NCBI GenBank assembly: GCA_009885955.1
Contig: VFJS01000016.1
Span: forward strand, 104,293-168,292
Origin: Spirochaetia bacterium
Lineage (GTDB): Bacteria > Spirochaetota > UBA4802 > UBA5550
DNA: 64,000 nucleotides
Direction: 5' to 3'
A program made the translations under genes and the position numbers. Within the stretch, counting starts at the first letter, position 1. Every line of letters starts with the position of its first letter. Of the stretch, positions 15,431-24,047 are shown one piece after another. A model generated the notes under the pieces. That model searched no databases, was not told the origin of the DNA, and worked only from the letters and a program-made list of their open reading frames with translations.

Positions 15431-16591
15431 ATGCTCGATTTTGGTTTATCAGATGAACAGAGAATTTTAAGGTATAGCGTAAGGGAATTTGCTGAAAAAA
15501 ACATTGTCCCCTATGCCACGGAGCTTGATGAAAAAGAGGAATTTTCCATCGACATAACCAAGAAGATGGCGAAACTGGGCCTTTTCGGAATTTATGTGGA
15601 TGATAAATACGGCGGAGCAGGGATGGATTACCTGTCCTACATAATCGCTGTTGAAGAGATTGCCCGTGTTGACGGCTCACAGGCAGCAACCGTTGCCGCG
15701 GGAAATTCCCTTGGCATCGGGCCTATATTTTATTACGGAAGTGAAAAACAGAAGGAGTACTGGCTTCCGAAGCTCTGCAGCGGAAAAATTCTGGCATCCT
15801 TCGGCCTCACTGAGCCCGATGCCGGATCGGATGCAGGTGCAAGCCGTACAACTGCCACACTGGACAGGGATGAGTGGGTTATCAACGGGAGTAAGATTTT
15901 CATAACAAATTCCACATCATCCCTTGCAGGTGTCTGCACGGTACAGGCGACAACGGGTTACAAGACAGACGGCAAAAAGGAGATGTCCTGCATCATTGTC
16001 CCTAACGGCACTCCCGGATTTGAGACCAAGACAATGAAGAGGAAGATGATGTGGCGCTCCAGCGATACCGGGGAACTCTACTTCACCGACTGCAGGGTCC
16101 CCAGGGAGAATCTTCTCGGTGACAGGGGGGAAGGATTTCATCAGATGCTTAAAACTCTGGATAACGGCAGGCTTGCCATAGCTGCCATGGGCCTTGGCGG
16201 GGCACAGGGATCCTATGATCTGGCCCTCAAATATGCCAAGGAAAGGAAACAGTTCGGCCAGCCTATTTCCACCTTTCAATCTGTATCATTCATGTTGTCC
16301 GATATGGCAACAGAAATCGAGGCTGCCAGGAGGCTTCTCTACCATGCCTGCAGGCTCAGGGACTCACATCTCCCATTTTCTACCGAGGCGGCAATGGCAA
16401 AGCTCTATTGCTCTGAGGTATTCGGCAGGGTAGTTGATAATGCCGTTCAGATTCATGGCGGCTACGGGTTGATGAAAGAGTTCAAAATAGAGCGTTTCTA
16501 CAGGGATCAGAAGCTGTTGACAATCGGAGAGGGGACTTCAGAAATTCAGAGAATTGTCATATCAAGAAAAATCGGCTGTTACAGCAATTAG
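15431..16591 (+). CDS. Acyl-CoA dehydrogenase
   Basis: This 386-residue flavoenzyme starts at the ATG at 15431, with GAGGG at 15421-15425; the in-phase TTG at 15419 lies upstream of that site and is rejected. It shows L-T-E-P-D-A-G-S-D-A-G-A, the middle-domain signature, then R-K-Q-F-G-Q-P-I and I-G-E-G-T-S-E-I-Q-R with the usual catalytic Glu. It introduces a trans-2,3 double bond in an acyl-CoA using FAD. With the thiolase and DUF35 genes it forms a degradation cassette for an unknown acid. Confidence 0.94.
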   Translation: MLDFGLSDEQRILRYSVREFAEKNIVPYATELDEKEEFSIDITKKMAKLGLFGIYVDDKYGGAGMDYLSYIIAVEEIARVDGSQAATVAAGNSLGIGPIFYYGSEKQKEYWLPKLCSGKILASFGLTEPDAGSDAGASRTTATLDRDEWVINGSKIFITNSTSSLAGVCTVQATTGYKTDGKKEMSCIIVPNGTPGFETKTMKRKMMWRSSDTGELYFTDCRVPRENLLGDRGEGFHQMLKTLDNGRLAIAAMGLGGAQGSYDLALKYAKERKQFGQPISTFQSVSFMLSDMATEIEAARRLLYHACRLRDSHLPFSTEAAMAKLYCSEVFGRVVDNAVQIHGGYGLMKEFKIERFYRDQKLLTIGEGTSEIQRIVISRKIGCYSN

Positions 16592-16927
16592 TATATCCCA
16601 TTAGTTTTATAGTAATAGAATTTCGACAGGCTGTTTCAATAAACATGAGGCAGCCTGTTTTTTTTATCATGTATAATGGGTTTTCCATTTTATCAGTTTG
16701 TTCAGGTAATAATAAAAAGCTTGACTTTGAAAAAATGATGGTCAATAGTAACAGCATAAGTGGAAATCAATGTATTTTGATTGATAAATCCGGCAGCTTC
16801 AGTAAGAGTTTTATAAATAACAGTATTGCCATTTTAAGGAAAATATTTTTTTCCAATTTTTGTGCCTTTAGGGGGACCGCGTATTTTAATTACTCCAGGT
16901 TTCCTTAAAACATATAGGGATGAAACT
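16592..16927. other. Intergenic stretch with a terminator at its left end
   Basis: Apart from the terminator at 16626-16665 it is AT-rich and I see no gene in it. Short frames on both strands lack ribosome sites. Confidence 0.5.
16626..16665 (+). terminator. Intrinsic terminator of the acyl-CoA operon
   Basis: ACAGGCTG (16626-16633) and CAGCCTGT (16651-16658) pair perfectly and lead into eight T (16658-16665). Confidence 0.85.
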
Positions 16928-17734
16928 ATGGGACTTTCAAAATTTGAAGTAGACAAGCTTATCGAAAAGTTGAGAAATGATTACAGGGATTATTCTGCCA
17001 GGTATAATCCAAAATGGTTCAATTTGAGGGCCTACGAGGAAAGATTTTTAATGGCAATTGAAAATAAAATGAACCTTGAAGGGTTCGTTCTTGCTGAAAT
17101 TGAAAATTTTGAAAAAATCAAGGAAAAATTTGAAAGCAGGAGGATTGTTAAGGAGCCGGTAAAAAAGTTCAGTGAAAAGGTTGACTCAATCATAGAAGAA
17201 AATCTTTCGCGTATAAAAAAATATCCCTTCATGCCCCTTCATGAATCTGCAGGCGTGGAAATATCGCATTTTTACGGCGCAATAAAGGACTTTACCATAC
17301 ATTATTATTCGGTACTCTGGATAATTTCCACGGAACAGAGGCAGAAAATGGCCCTTGACAGGTTCGATGGAAAATTAAATGATCTTGCTTTGCCAAGGGG
17401 AGACCACCCTCCGAAAAGGCTTCAGGACCATATTAATATCATATCCAGGCCTTATTCAAAAGAAATTGATGTAGAAAAGGATAAAAACGAGTACCTCAAA
17501 GAATCTGCATTTATCCTTCATGATATCATTGAATATTGCGACCAGCTCCTGGCCAAAAGGGATTCATCAATGGAACTCCCTCTCAATTTTGAAAAGCTCT
17601 ATGTTGAGGACAATAAGCGTGTTAAAATTATTGAAAATTTTTCAGAACTGACCGTAATAAATGCCATACAGAAAGTTAAGGCTTATGCTCTGGGAATTAT
17701 TGAGGCTTTCAGACTTAAGGCATTTAAGAAATAA
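16928..17734 (+). CDS. Helical hypothetical protein
   Basis: I do not recognise this 268-residue protein. From the ATG at 16928 (M-G-L-S-K-F-E-V-D-K) it is charged, largely helical and soluble, with no signal peptide or membrane segment. Repeated Phe/Tyr/Leu patterns suggest a helical bundle. In-phase codons upstream to 16862 give an implausible low-quality extension. It faces the BrkB-type gene tail to tail, seven bases apart. Confidence 0.75.
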   Translation: MGLSKFEVDKLIEKLRNDYRDYSARYNPKWFNLRAYEERFLMAIENKMNLEGFVLAEIENFEKIKEKFESRRIVKEPVKKFSEKVDSIIEENLSRIKKYPFMPLHESAGVEISHFYGAIKDFTIHYYSVLWIISTEQRQKMALDRFDGKLNDLALPRGDHPPKRLQDHINIISRPYSKEIDVEKDKNEYLKESAFILHDIIEYCDQLLAKRDSSMELPLNFEKLYVEDNKRVKIIENFSELTVINAIQKVKAYALGIIEAFRLKAFKK

Positions 17735-17740
17735 CAGCGG

Positions 17741-18664
17741 TCACAATTTTTTTACGCTTTTCTCATGAAATATCCATGCCATTTCCGCTCCGGCAACAAA
17801 TAAAAAACAGGTAAACCATATCCATATCATCAACATTACAACCGACGAGAGTGATCCGAATATTGAACTGTAGTCGTTGATTTCTGTAATGTAATAGGAA
17901 AAGAGCGTTTTGACAAGGAGGTAACTGATTGATGCGAAGATGGTCCCTTTAATGATGGATCCATTGCTCATTGTCCTGGGAGGGACAAACCGGTAAATGA
18001 TAAACAGGAGAAAAGCATTTGTGAATATTGCAGTTAATGATTTCATCAGTGACGGTATATTCATAATAAAATCTGTTATGAATGTGAAAATGTTTGAGTC
18101 ATTCAGGATCTGATTAAGCAGTTGAGCAACTTTTGTATTCTGAACCAGGGCCAGTATATTCGACAGGACTATGAAGGCCAGAACAATTATCCCTATCCCG
18201 AGGATAATGATGAAGTGCCTGATTTTTGCCTTAAAGTATTTCCTGCTCTCTTTTATCCTGAACGCTTTTTCAAGAATCCTTTCGATTACATCGAAGATAA
18301 GGCTTCCCCACCAGAACAGGAAGGGTACCCAGAATAAAGCAATATACCTTTTTTTATAGATAATCCTGTCTATGATATTTATGAGATCGTCAATATTAAT
18401 TGCCGGGAGCTGGTTCTTAATCTCATTCAGGTAAAAATTAGCCATGCTCTCCGATTTATAAAAAAAACTGAGTATTGAGATTATCACAAGCGACGCGGGT
18501 ATGAATGAAATAAGCGTATAGAATGCAAGGGCGCATATGGAAAGCTCGCTGTCATGCTCGATAAAACTCCGGATGAGTTTTTTTAAATCAACAGTAATGA
18601 ATTCCTTTATGAACCTTAAAGGGACAAGTACCTTTTCCGCTATTGGCTTGAAGTTTGTTTTCAT
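17741..18664 (-). CDS. YihY/BrkB-family inner-membrane protein
   Basis: This 307-residue protein starts at ATG 18664 (M-K-T-N-F-K-P-I-A-E-K); the longer in-phase frame would run through a hairpin and into the preceding gene. It has six membrane helices, the family's A-F-Y-T-L-I-S-F-I-P-A-S-L in helix 1 and F-G-S-L-S-S-V-V-M-L-M-I-W-I-W near the end. The family (once named ribonuclease BN in error) is of uncertain function, possibly transport. Confidence 0.88.
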   Translation of the reverse strand: MKTNFKPIAEKVLVPLRFIKEFITVDLKKLIRSFIEHDSELSICALAFYTLISFIPASLVIISILSFFYKSESMANFYLNEIKNQLPAINIDDLINIIDRIIYKKRYIALFWVPFLFWWGSLIFDVIERILEKAFRIKESRKYFKAKIRHFIIILGIGIIVLAFIVLSNILALVQNTKVAQLLNQILNDSNIFTFITDFIMNIPSLMKSLTAIFTNAFLLFIIYRFVPPRTMSNGSIIKGTIFASISYLLVKTLFSYYITEINDYSSIFGSLSSVVMLMIWIWFTCFLFVAGAEMAWIFHEKSVKKL

Positions 18665-18686
18665 GATTATTCTGTTTTTAAAGTAA

Positions 18687-18713
18687 CGGCAGGGCCCGGA
18701 GAGGGCCCTGCCG
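18687..18713. terminator. Perfect GC-rich hairpin between the protease and BrkB-type genes
   Basis: CGGCAGGGCCC (18687-18697) and GGGCCCTGCCG (18703-18713) form an 11-bp stem with a 5-base loop. On the minus strand it is followed by TTACTTTAAAAA, a weak T-run, so it may attenuate rather than stop transcription. Confidence 0.6.
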
Positions 18714-18728
18714 GGGATTAGCGCAATA

Positions 18729-19424
18729 TCAATCATCCCTTCGGCCAAGAAATCCGGCCCTGAGAAGGAAATAGATGAGTGTTACAATGGATGAAACAGC
18801 TGCCGCCACATAGGTCAATGCAGCTGCTGATAAAACTTTTTGAACACCGGCAAGCTCTGCCTGAGAAACAATCCCGTAGGAGGATAGAATCTCCTTTGCC
18901 CTGCCCGATGCATTGAATTCAACCGGCAGAGTGATAAGCTGGAAGAATACAACAGCGCTGAAAAGAATGATCCCCAGGGTTATCAGGTTCATCATATTAA
19001 GCATAAAACCGGCCATCATGACAATCCATGACAGGCCGGAACCGATTGAGGCCACTGGAACAAAAGTGTTCCGGAGCATCAGCGGCCCATAGGATTTTGC
19101 ATGCTGAATAGCATGCCCTGTTTCATGGGCGGCAACCCCCAGCGCGGAAATGGAATTGCCGTTAAAGACATCGGGCGATAGCCTTACAACCCGTTTTATG
19201 GGGTCGTAATGATCAGTTAAGAAACCGGTTGTCTCCGTTACGGAAACATTGGAGAGGCCGTTTCTGCTCAATATTTCGCCTGCTACCTGAGCCCCGGTTT
19301 TTCCGGATCTGGAGCTCACTTTTGCATATTTGTTAAAGGTGCTTTTCACCTTAAACGATGCAGCCATTGATAGGATGAAAACGGGTATCATCATCATCCA
19401 GTATAAGGGGTCAATTCCCAGCAT
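18729..19424 (-). CDS. Zinc metallopeptidase of the YugP family
   Basis: The 231-residue membrane protein has H-E-T-G-H-A-I-Q-H near residue 101 as its zinc site, an N-terminal anchor (M-M-M-I-P-V-F-I-L-S-M-A) and C-terminal membrane helices. D-H-Y-D-P and L-S-P-D-V-F-N-G are family marks (peptidase family of PF04298). The substrate is unknown; the active site probably faces the membrane surface. Confidence 0.92.
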   Translation of the reverse strand: MLGIDPLYWMMMIPVFILSMAASFKVKSTFNKYAKVSSRSGKTGAQVAGEILSRNGLSNVSVTETTGFLTDHYDPIKRVVRLSPDVFNGNSISALGVAAHETGHAIQHAKSYGPLMLRNTFVPVASIGSGLSWIVMMAGFMLNMMNLITLGIILFSAVVFFQLITLPVEFNASGRAKEILSSYGIVSQAELAGVQKVLSAAALTYVAAAVSSIVTLIYFLLRAGFLGRRDD

Positions 19425-19914
19425 AGGTACCTCCAGAGGTATTATATATTTAATTAAATATTGAAATAATGCAAGAAAATAATAATCATTTATTTCAAAA
19501 AATTAAGGATAAAAGTAAACCGGTTTTTCTCAATTAATTTAAACAGGATAACCTCAAATAATTGGATTAAGCTGTTCCATATGAAAGCGCTAATATTAGG
19601 AAATTCTTATTTTTAGAAATGCCTGTAATATTGTACATGTGTAAATGAAATAGACTTTTAGTTACGCCTTTTATTTTCAACGAAATACTGTGGGATTGAG
19701 AAATTGCCGGCCTTAGGGACCGATCAGGAATTCTATTCTGTTGGACATACAGGTATTGGAATAATGTATCAGATGTATTCATGAATAAATCTGACAATGA
19801 TACATGGATTGCTTATATAACATTCATATGATTTAAACAATATGATTTGACATTTTTTTGTTTAAGAAATATCTTTACAATAATACATAAGATTTGAGGC
19901 TGGAAGTAATAAAG
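19425..19914. other. Intergenic region with the promoter of the TPR lipoprotein gene
   Basis: TTGACA at 19847-19852 and TATCTT at 19870-19875 are 17 bases apart and precede the ATG at 19915. A 76-codon minus-strand frame at 19567-19797 has no ribosome site and no recognisable domain. Nothing else was seen. Confidence 0.55.
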
Positions 19915-21849
19915 ATGAAAAAATGTCTGTTTTTAATAATAATCATTTCCCTGGCCGGCTGCAGTTCGATATTGAAGAGAGGGGATAAAGACCCCATGAA
20001 AAAAGTCCTATCCGGGCCGGATATGGAAATCTATAAAATAACTGAAAAAAATGACTGGGCTGCTTTTAGCTACGGACTTTTTTATAAGAATCTTGGCATT
20101 GAATCCGGGAATGCGCAGGACGGGAACAAATATCTGAACCAGGCCGTTGTATATTTTTTAGAGTCCGCAGGGTATGGCATAAACCTGGACCGGATATATT
20201 TTCAGCTCTCAGAAACCTATTACTATTTAAAGGAACTTGATAAATCGCTTGATTATGCAAAAAAAGCCATCCAGATAGACAAAACCAATCTGACCGCGTA
20301 TAGTAGAATTTTCAATATATATAATGACCTTGAAATGTACGCCAAGGCAGTAGAAATATATGAGGATTTTTTAAAAATAGATCCTGACGCCATTCATATT
20401 TACTTTGTACTCGGGGAATATTATTATAAAAAACTGAATGATTTTAAAAAAGCCGAAATGTCCTTTCAAAAGGTCATTGAAATATCCGGCAGAACATCTG
20501 TAGAAGATTACTACAGGGAAAATTCATATTTTTCAATGGGCTACATGGCATACAGGTCGAAAAACAGTGTAGCATCAATAGAGTATTTCACTAAAGTAAG
20601 GGATATGAATCATAATAATATCAATGCTGCCTACATGCTTGCGGTACTTTACATGGATGTCTATGACCTGAAAAAAAGCGAGGAGAATGCAGAAATTTAT
20701 TTAAAAAAAATTCCTGACAATCTTATTATGAATTCCATTATGGGAAGGATAAAGTATATAAATGACAGCGGTGATACGATCCGCTACCTCAGAGCAGTAA
20801 GAAACGATAAATCCTTCGAAGGGCTCCTTGCAAGCGGTCTTTACAGTGAAATAATGATGAAGGATGATGAAGCTGAAAAGTATCTCCGCGCCCTTATCAA
20901 ATACAGAAACGACTATTTATCCCCGCATGTAGCCCTGGCAAAAATTGAGATGAGAAAAAGCAACACCAAAGGCGCATTGGCTGAATATATTACCTCGGGT
21001 GTTATTGCTTATAGAAACAAGCTCTATGCAAAGGCAAGGGAATATTTCAATGAAGCCTTGAAAATAGACGATACCCTTCCTGAACTTTACTTTTATCTTG
21101 GCAGGTCCTACGAGGAACTGGATAACCTGTCCCTGGCGATTCTGAATTATAAGAAGGTAAATGATATAAAGCCGAGTATAGACCTGCTTATACAGATCGG
21201 GTATCTTTACTTCAAAAAGAATGACTTTGACCTGTCATTTAAATATTTTGACAGGGCGATTGAGATGGAGCCGGAAAATTCCAAACCCTATTTTTTAAAG
21301 GGCCTGAGTATGTTGAGGGCAAACAAATATCTTTATGCTGAAGTGAACATAAAAAAGGCCATCTCCCTTAATGAAAAAAATGAAGACTTTTATTTTTATC
21401 TGGCCATTGTCCTGGAAAAGCAGGAGAAGCTTGATGAGGCGATACAGACCCTGGAAAAGGCCATTATCCAGGATCCAAAGAGCGCCCGATCATACAACTA
21501 TCTTGGCTATATCTATGCTGACAGAAATATAAAGATAGACCGGTCATTCATACTTATCCGGAAGGCCCTTGAAATTGAGCCCAAAAACGGCGCTTTTCTT
21601 GATTCTCTGGGGTGGGTATATTTCAGAAAAGGTGAATTCAAACTGGCACTGGAAAAACTTCTCGAGGCCGAGAAGGAACTTAATTTAAGCAAGTCGCCGG
21701 ACCCTGTAGTGTATGATCATATCGGGGATGTTCTGGAAAGAATCGGCGATAGGAAAAATGCTGTCAATTACTGGAAGAAATCACTGGAGATAAAGAAGGA
21801 CCCTAAAATTGAGGAAAAAATTATAAAAATAGAAAAGGCAAGGGACTAA
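19915..21849 (+). CDS. TPR-repeat outer-membrane lipoprotein
   Basis: The 644-residue protein begins M-K-K-C-L-F-L-I-I-I-I-S-L-A-G-C, a type II signal peptide with Cys16. About twelve or more TPR units follow (for example A-K-K-A-I-Q-I-D, A-L-K-I-D-D-T-L-P-E-L-Y-F-Y-L-G, and A-I-E-M-E-P-E-N near the middle). The ATG at 19915 with GGAAG upstream is preferred over the TTG at 19894. Such proteins are assembly scaffolds. The next gene, for a DUF4292-like lipoprotein, starts six bases after its stop; similar TPR/DUF4292 pairs suggest a joint job in lipid or lipoprotein handling at the outer membrane (inference). Confidence 0.9.
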   Translation: MKKCLFLIIIISLAGCSSILKRGDKDPMKKVLSGPDMEIYKITEKNDWAAFSYGLFYKNLGIESGNAQDGNKYLNQAVVYFLESAGYGINLDRIYFQLSETYYYLKELDKSLDYAKKAIQIDKTNLTAYSRIFNIYNDLEMYAKAVEIYEDFLKIDPDAIHIYFVLGEYYYKKLNDFKKAEMSFQKVIEISGRTSVEDYYRENSYFSMGYMAYRSKNSVASIEYFTKVRDMNHNNINAAYMLAVLYMDVYDLKKSEENAEIYLKKIPDNLIMNSIMGRIKYINDSGDTIRYLRAVRNDKSFEGLLASGLYSEIMMKDDEAEKYLRALIKYRNDYLSPHVALAKIEMRKSNTKGALAEYITSGVIAYRNKLYAKAREYFNEALKIDDTLPELYFYLGRSYEELDNLSLAILNYKKVNDIKPSIDLLIQIGYLYFKKNDFDLSFKYFDRAIEMEPENSKPYFLKGLSMLRANKYLYAEVNIKKAISLNEKNEDFYFYLAIVLEKQEKLDEAIQTLEKAIIQDPKSARSYNYLGYIYADRNIKIDRSFILIRKALEIEPKNGAFLDSLGWVYFRKGEFKLALEKLLEAEKELNLSKSPDPVVYDHIGDVLERIGDRKNAVNYWKKSLEIKKDPKIEEKIIKIEKARD

Positions 21850-21854
21850 ATAGA

Positions 21855-22676
21855 ATGAACCTGGAAAGGTGGAACAGGAAAATTGTAATTTTTATATTTG
21901 CAGCGGCCTTTTTCCATTGTACAAAGGAGAATGTAAAAAAGGCTGATCTGAACGCAAAGGAGGTTAACATTGCCTACAATGATGATGTGAAGGCAATGAT
22001 TGAACAGATAGATTCAATAAACAGGAAGTCTCCATCTACTTTTTCCCTATCCTTCGAAATAGTGGGCAGTATCAAGCAGAAAAAATTCAAGTCCATCGGC
22101 AGCCTTGAATTCAGCAGCAGGGAGGACGCGATGAACGCTGTTTTTCTTGATTATATATTCAAGAGCCCGATTACGACAATAAATAAAAATGCCAATCTGT
22201 TAAATATTTATTTTCCCGCGGACAACAAACTTATTCTGGATGATGCAAGGACGATGAATCTCAGAAACTATCTTGAAATGAATCTCGATTTTAATCTCCT
22301 CTATTCCCTGCTCATCGGCAAAATACCTCTCATCGAAAATTACCGGGTTAAACAGGGCCTTTTAATGAAGAGCGGCAATGGTTCCTATCTGATTATCGAG
22401 AATGATAATTATTACCAGACAATTTCTTTTAATAATATTATTCCTGACAAGCTTCTTCTGCTGAAAAAAGGGAACAGTGAGAAAATTGAAATTTATATAA
22501 AGGATTTTGTTCTGGCTGGAGAAACCCGGTATTTCAAGACTTTGAGGATTCTCATAAAAAGCAGCGAAATTGAGCTGGATTTTATTTTTGACAGCATCAG
22601 GCTGAATATCCCGGTAAAAGTCAAAACAGTCAATGAGTTAAATATCCCGAGGAATGTGAAGCTTATTAAGATGTAA
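21855..22676 (+). CDS. DUF4292/LolB-like lipoprotein
   Basis: This 273-residue protein has a signal peptide ending A-A-A-F-F-H-C (Cys22), with His before Cys as tolerated in spirochaetes. Alternating hydrophobic strands follow (F-S-L-S-F-E-I-V-G-S-I, then S-I-G-S-L-E-F-S), as in the half-barrel of LolB/DUF4292 proteins that bind lipoproteins or lipids. The assignment rests on pattern and context, not a firm motif. Confidence 0.7.
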   Translation: MNLERWNRKIVIFIFAAAFFHCTKENVKKADLNAKEVNIAYNDDVKAMIEQIDSINRKSPSTFSLSFEIVGSIKQKKFKSIGSLEFSSREDAMNAVFLDYIFKSPITTINKNANLLNIYFPADNKLILDDARTMNLRNYLEMNLDFNLLYSLLIGKIPLIENYRVKQGLLMKSGNGSYLIIENDNYYQTISFNNIIPDKLLLLKKGNSEKIEIYIKDFVLAGETRYFKTLRILIKSSEIELDFIFDSIRLNIPVKVKTVNELNIPRNVKLIKM

Positions 22677-22706
22677 CTTCATTGTATTTATTCAGCTTTA
22701 AATAGT

Positions 22707-22809
22707 TGCTCACGGATTCGCCCGGATATTCGCAGATTATTTTTACTATTGTTATCATTTACTCCCCTTTTATCAGTGTTTATCCTGGAATCCGTGAGCA
22801 TTTTTTTTT
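22707..22809 (+). terminator. Long-loop inverted repeat with T-run after the lipoprotein pair
   Basis: Two perfect 13-base arms 68 bases apart end in nine T. This could stop transcripts of the TPR/DUF4292 operon; it also looks like a small repeat element that has been recruited. Confidence 0.55.
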
Positions 22810-22860
22810 CTATCTTAGTTGTTACAGATTGTTTCTGTTTTTCTTTATTTAATCCTCCGG

Positions 22861-22895
22861 CTCCAGAAAAATAGCTGACTCACTTTTTTCTGGAG
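22861..22895. repeat. 11-bp perfect inverted repeat
   Basis: CTCCAGAAAAA and TTTTTCTGGAG enclose 13 bases. The T-run inside the right arm could act as a terminator on the plus strand. Confidence 0.5.
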
Positions 22896-23109
22896 AGCTG
22901 CCGGGCTGAATGCCGTCTGCCTGGGATTATGAAAATAATTAATATAAAAAATCAAAAAAATTGTTGTAAAAATCGGATGCTCATTTTATTGGATATAAGG
23001 AATATAAGGAAAAAATTTCTGAAGGCCCTGGTTACGGAATGATATTAAAGAATCCCGGCAAGGGTGCCATGAATGATTGAAAAGTTTTTTATTTTTGACA
23101 ATAGGGATA

Positions 23110-24015
23110 ATGAAAAAAAAGAGCGGATTAAATTTTGATTTAAAGCAGGTAATCTCCTACCTTGGAGTCATCAGGGAGGGGAGCTTCACAAAGGCTTCCA
23201 GAAAACTCAAGGTGGGGCAGTCAACGATAAGCCACCAGATCAATTCCCTGGAGGAGATGCTTGGGGTGATCCTGATCGACAGGAAAGTGAAGGATATCAC
23301 CCTGACACCTGAAGGTATAATTTTCAGGAATTTTTGTGATAGACTCATGGAAAACGTTGAAAACCTTAAAAATGATTTTCAGAAGGGAATCCCCGGGACA
23401 GTCACAAAAATTTCCGCAAGTTCCATTCCATCAACATACATCCTCCCGGGAATAATCAAAAAGATAAACAGGCACAGCCCCGACTGCCTGTACAGTGTTG
23501 ATATAGCCAACAGCCGTGAGGCCATTGAATTTGTGAAGGAAGGGAAGGTTGAAGCCGGAGTTGTTGGAAAAATCATAAGCAACTCCGGACTGGTTTACGA
23601 GCTATTTTACAGCGATGAGATTGTGCTTGTCGGCCCGCCCGGCTCCTCCGGCAGTATAAAGGCGGGGGATATAAAAGAAATGCCGTTTATCACAAGGGAG
23701 AAGGGTTCGGGTACAAGGGATGCTTATGAAAAAGCCCTCCTGTCATACAGGGTAAAACCATCGGACATGAAGATTGTTTTTGAATGCACAACATCGGAAA
23801 TGGTTAAAAAGTCGGTAATATCAGACCTGGGAATATCTTTTATATCAAGGCTTGCCATAGGTGATGAATTAAAATCAGGTACATTGAACCTGATAAAGGT
23901 GGATGGGCTGAATATACGCAGAAACTTTTATGTTGTATACCTTAAAAAAAAGGTTCTCTCCCGCAGCTGTATGATTTTTATTTCTGAATTAACCAAAATG
24001 AACGGCAGGGTTTGA
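23110..24015 (+). CDS. LysR-family regulator of the selenium/sulfur operon
   Basis: The 301-residue protein starts at ATG 23110. It has an N-terminal winged helix (F-T-K-A-S-R-K-L-K-V-G-Q-S-T-I-S-H-Q-I) and a C-terminal substrate-sensing domain. It directly precedes and overlaps the desulfurase gene, and LysR proteins in this position are catalogued as selenium-metabolism-associated regulators. The effector is unknown. Unusually for LysR, it is in the same direction as its probable targets. Confidence 0.9.
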   Translation: MKKKSGLNFDLKQVISYLGVIREGSFTKASRKLKVGQSTISHQINSLEEMLGVILIDRKVKDITLTPEGIIFRNFCDRLMENVENLKNDFQKGIPGTVTKISASSIPSTYILPGIIKKINRHSPDCLYSVDIANSREAIEFVKEGKVEAGVVGKIISNSGLVYELFYSDEIVLVGPPGSSGSIKAGDIKEMPFITREKGSGTRDAYEKALLSYRVKPSDMKIVFECTTSEMVKKSVISDLGISFISRLAIGDELKSGTLNLIKVDGLNIRRNFYVVYLKKKVLSRSCMIFISELTKMNGRV

Positions 24016-24047
24016 TGCCTGTCACCTCAAATTCGAAGCAGGAGAAT

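Larger units (their letters stand above)
22677..23109. other. Intergenic region with two inverted repeats
   Basis: No gene was found. TGCTCACGGATTC (22707-22719) pairs exactly with GAATCCGTGAGCA (22788-22800), followed by nine T, and CTCCAGAAAAA (22861-22871) pairs exactly with TTTTTCTGGAG (22885-22895). The first is a member of the TGCTCACGGATTC repeat that recurs at 42785. Confidence 0.7.

Noticed and set aside
19567..19797. 76-codon minus-strand frame upstream of the TPR lipoprotein gene
   Set aside because: No Shine-Dalgarno, no domain and AT-rich noncoding character.
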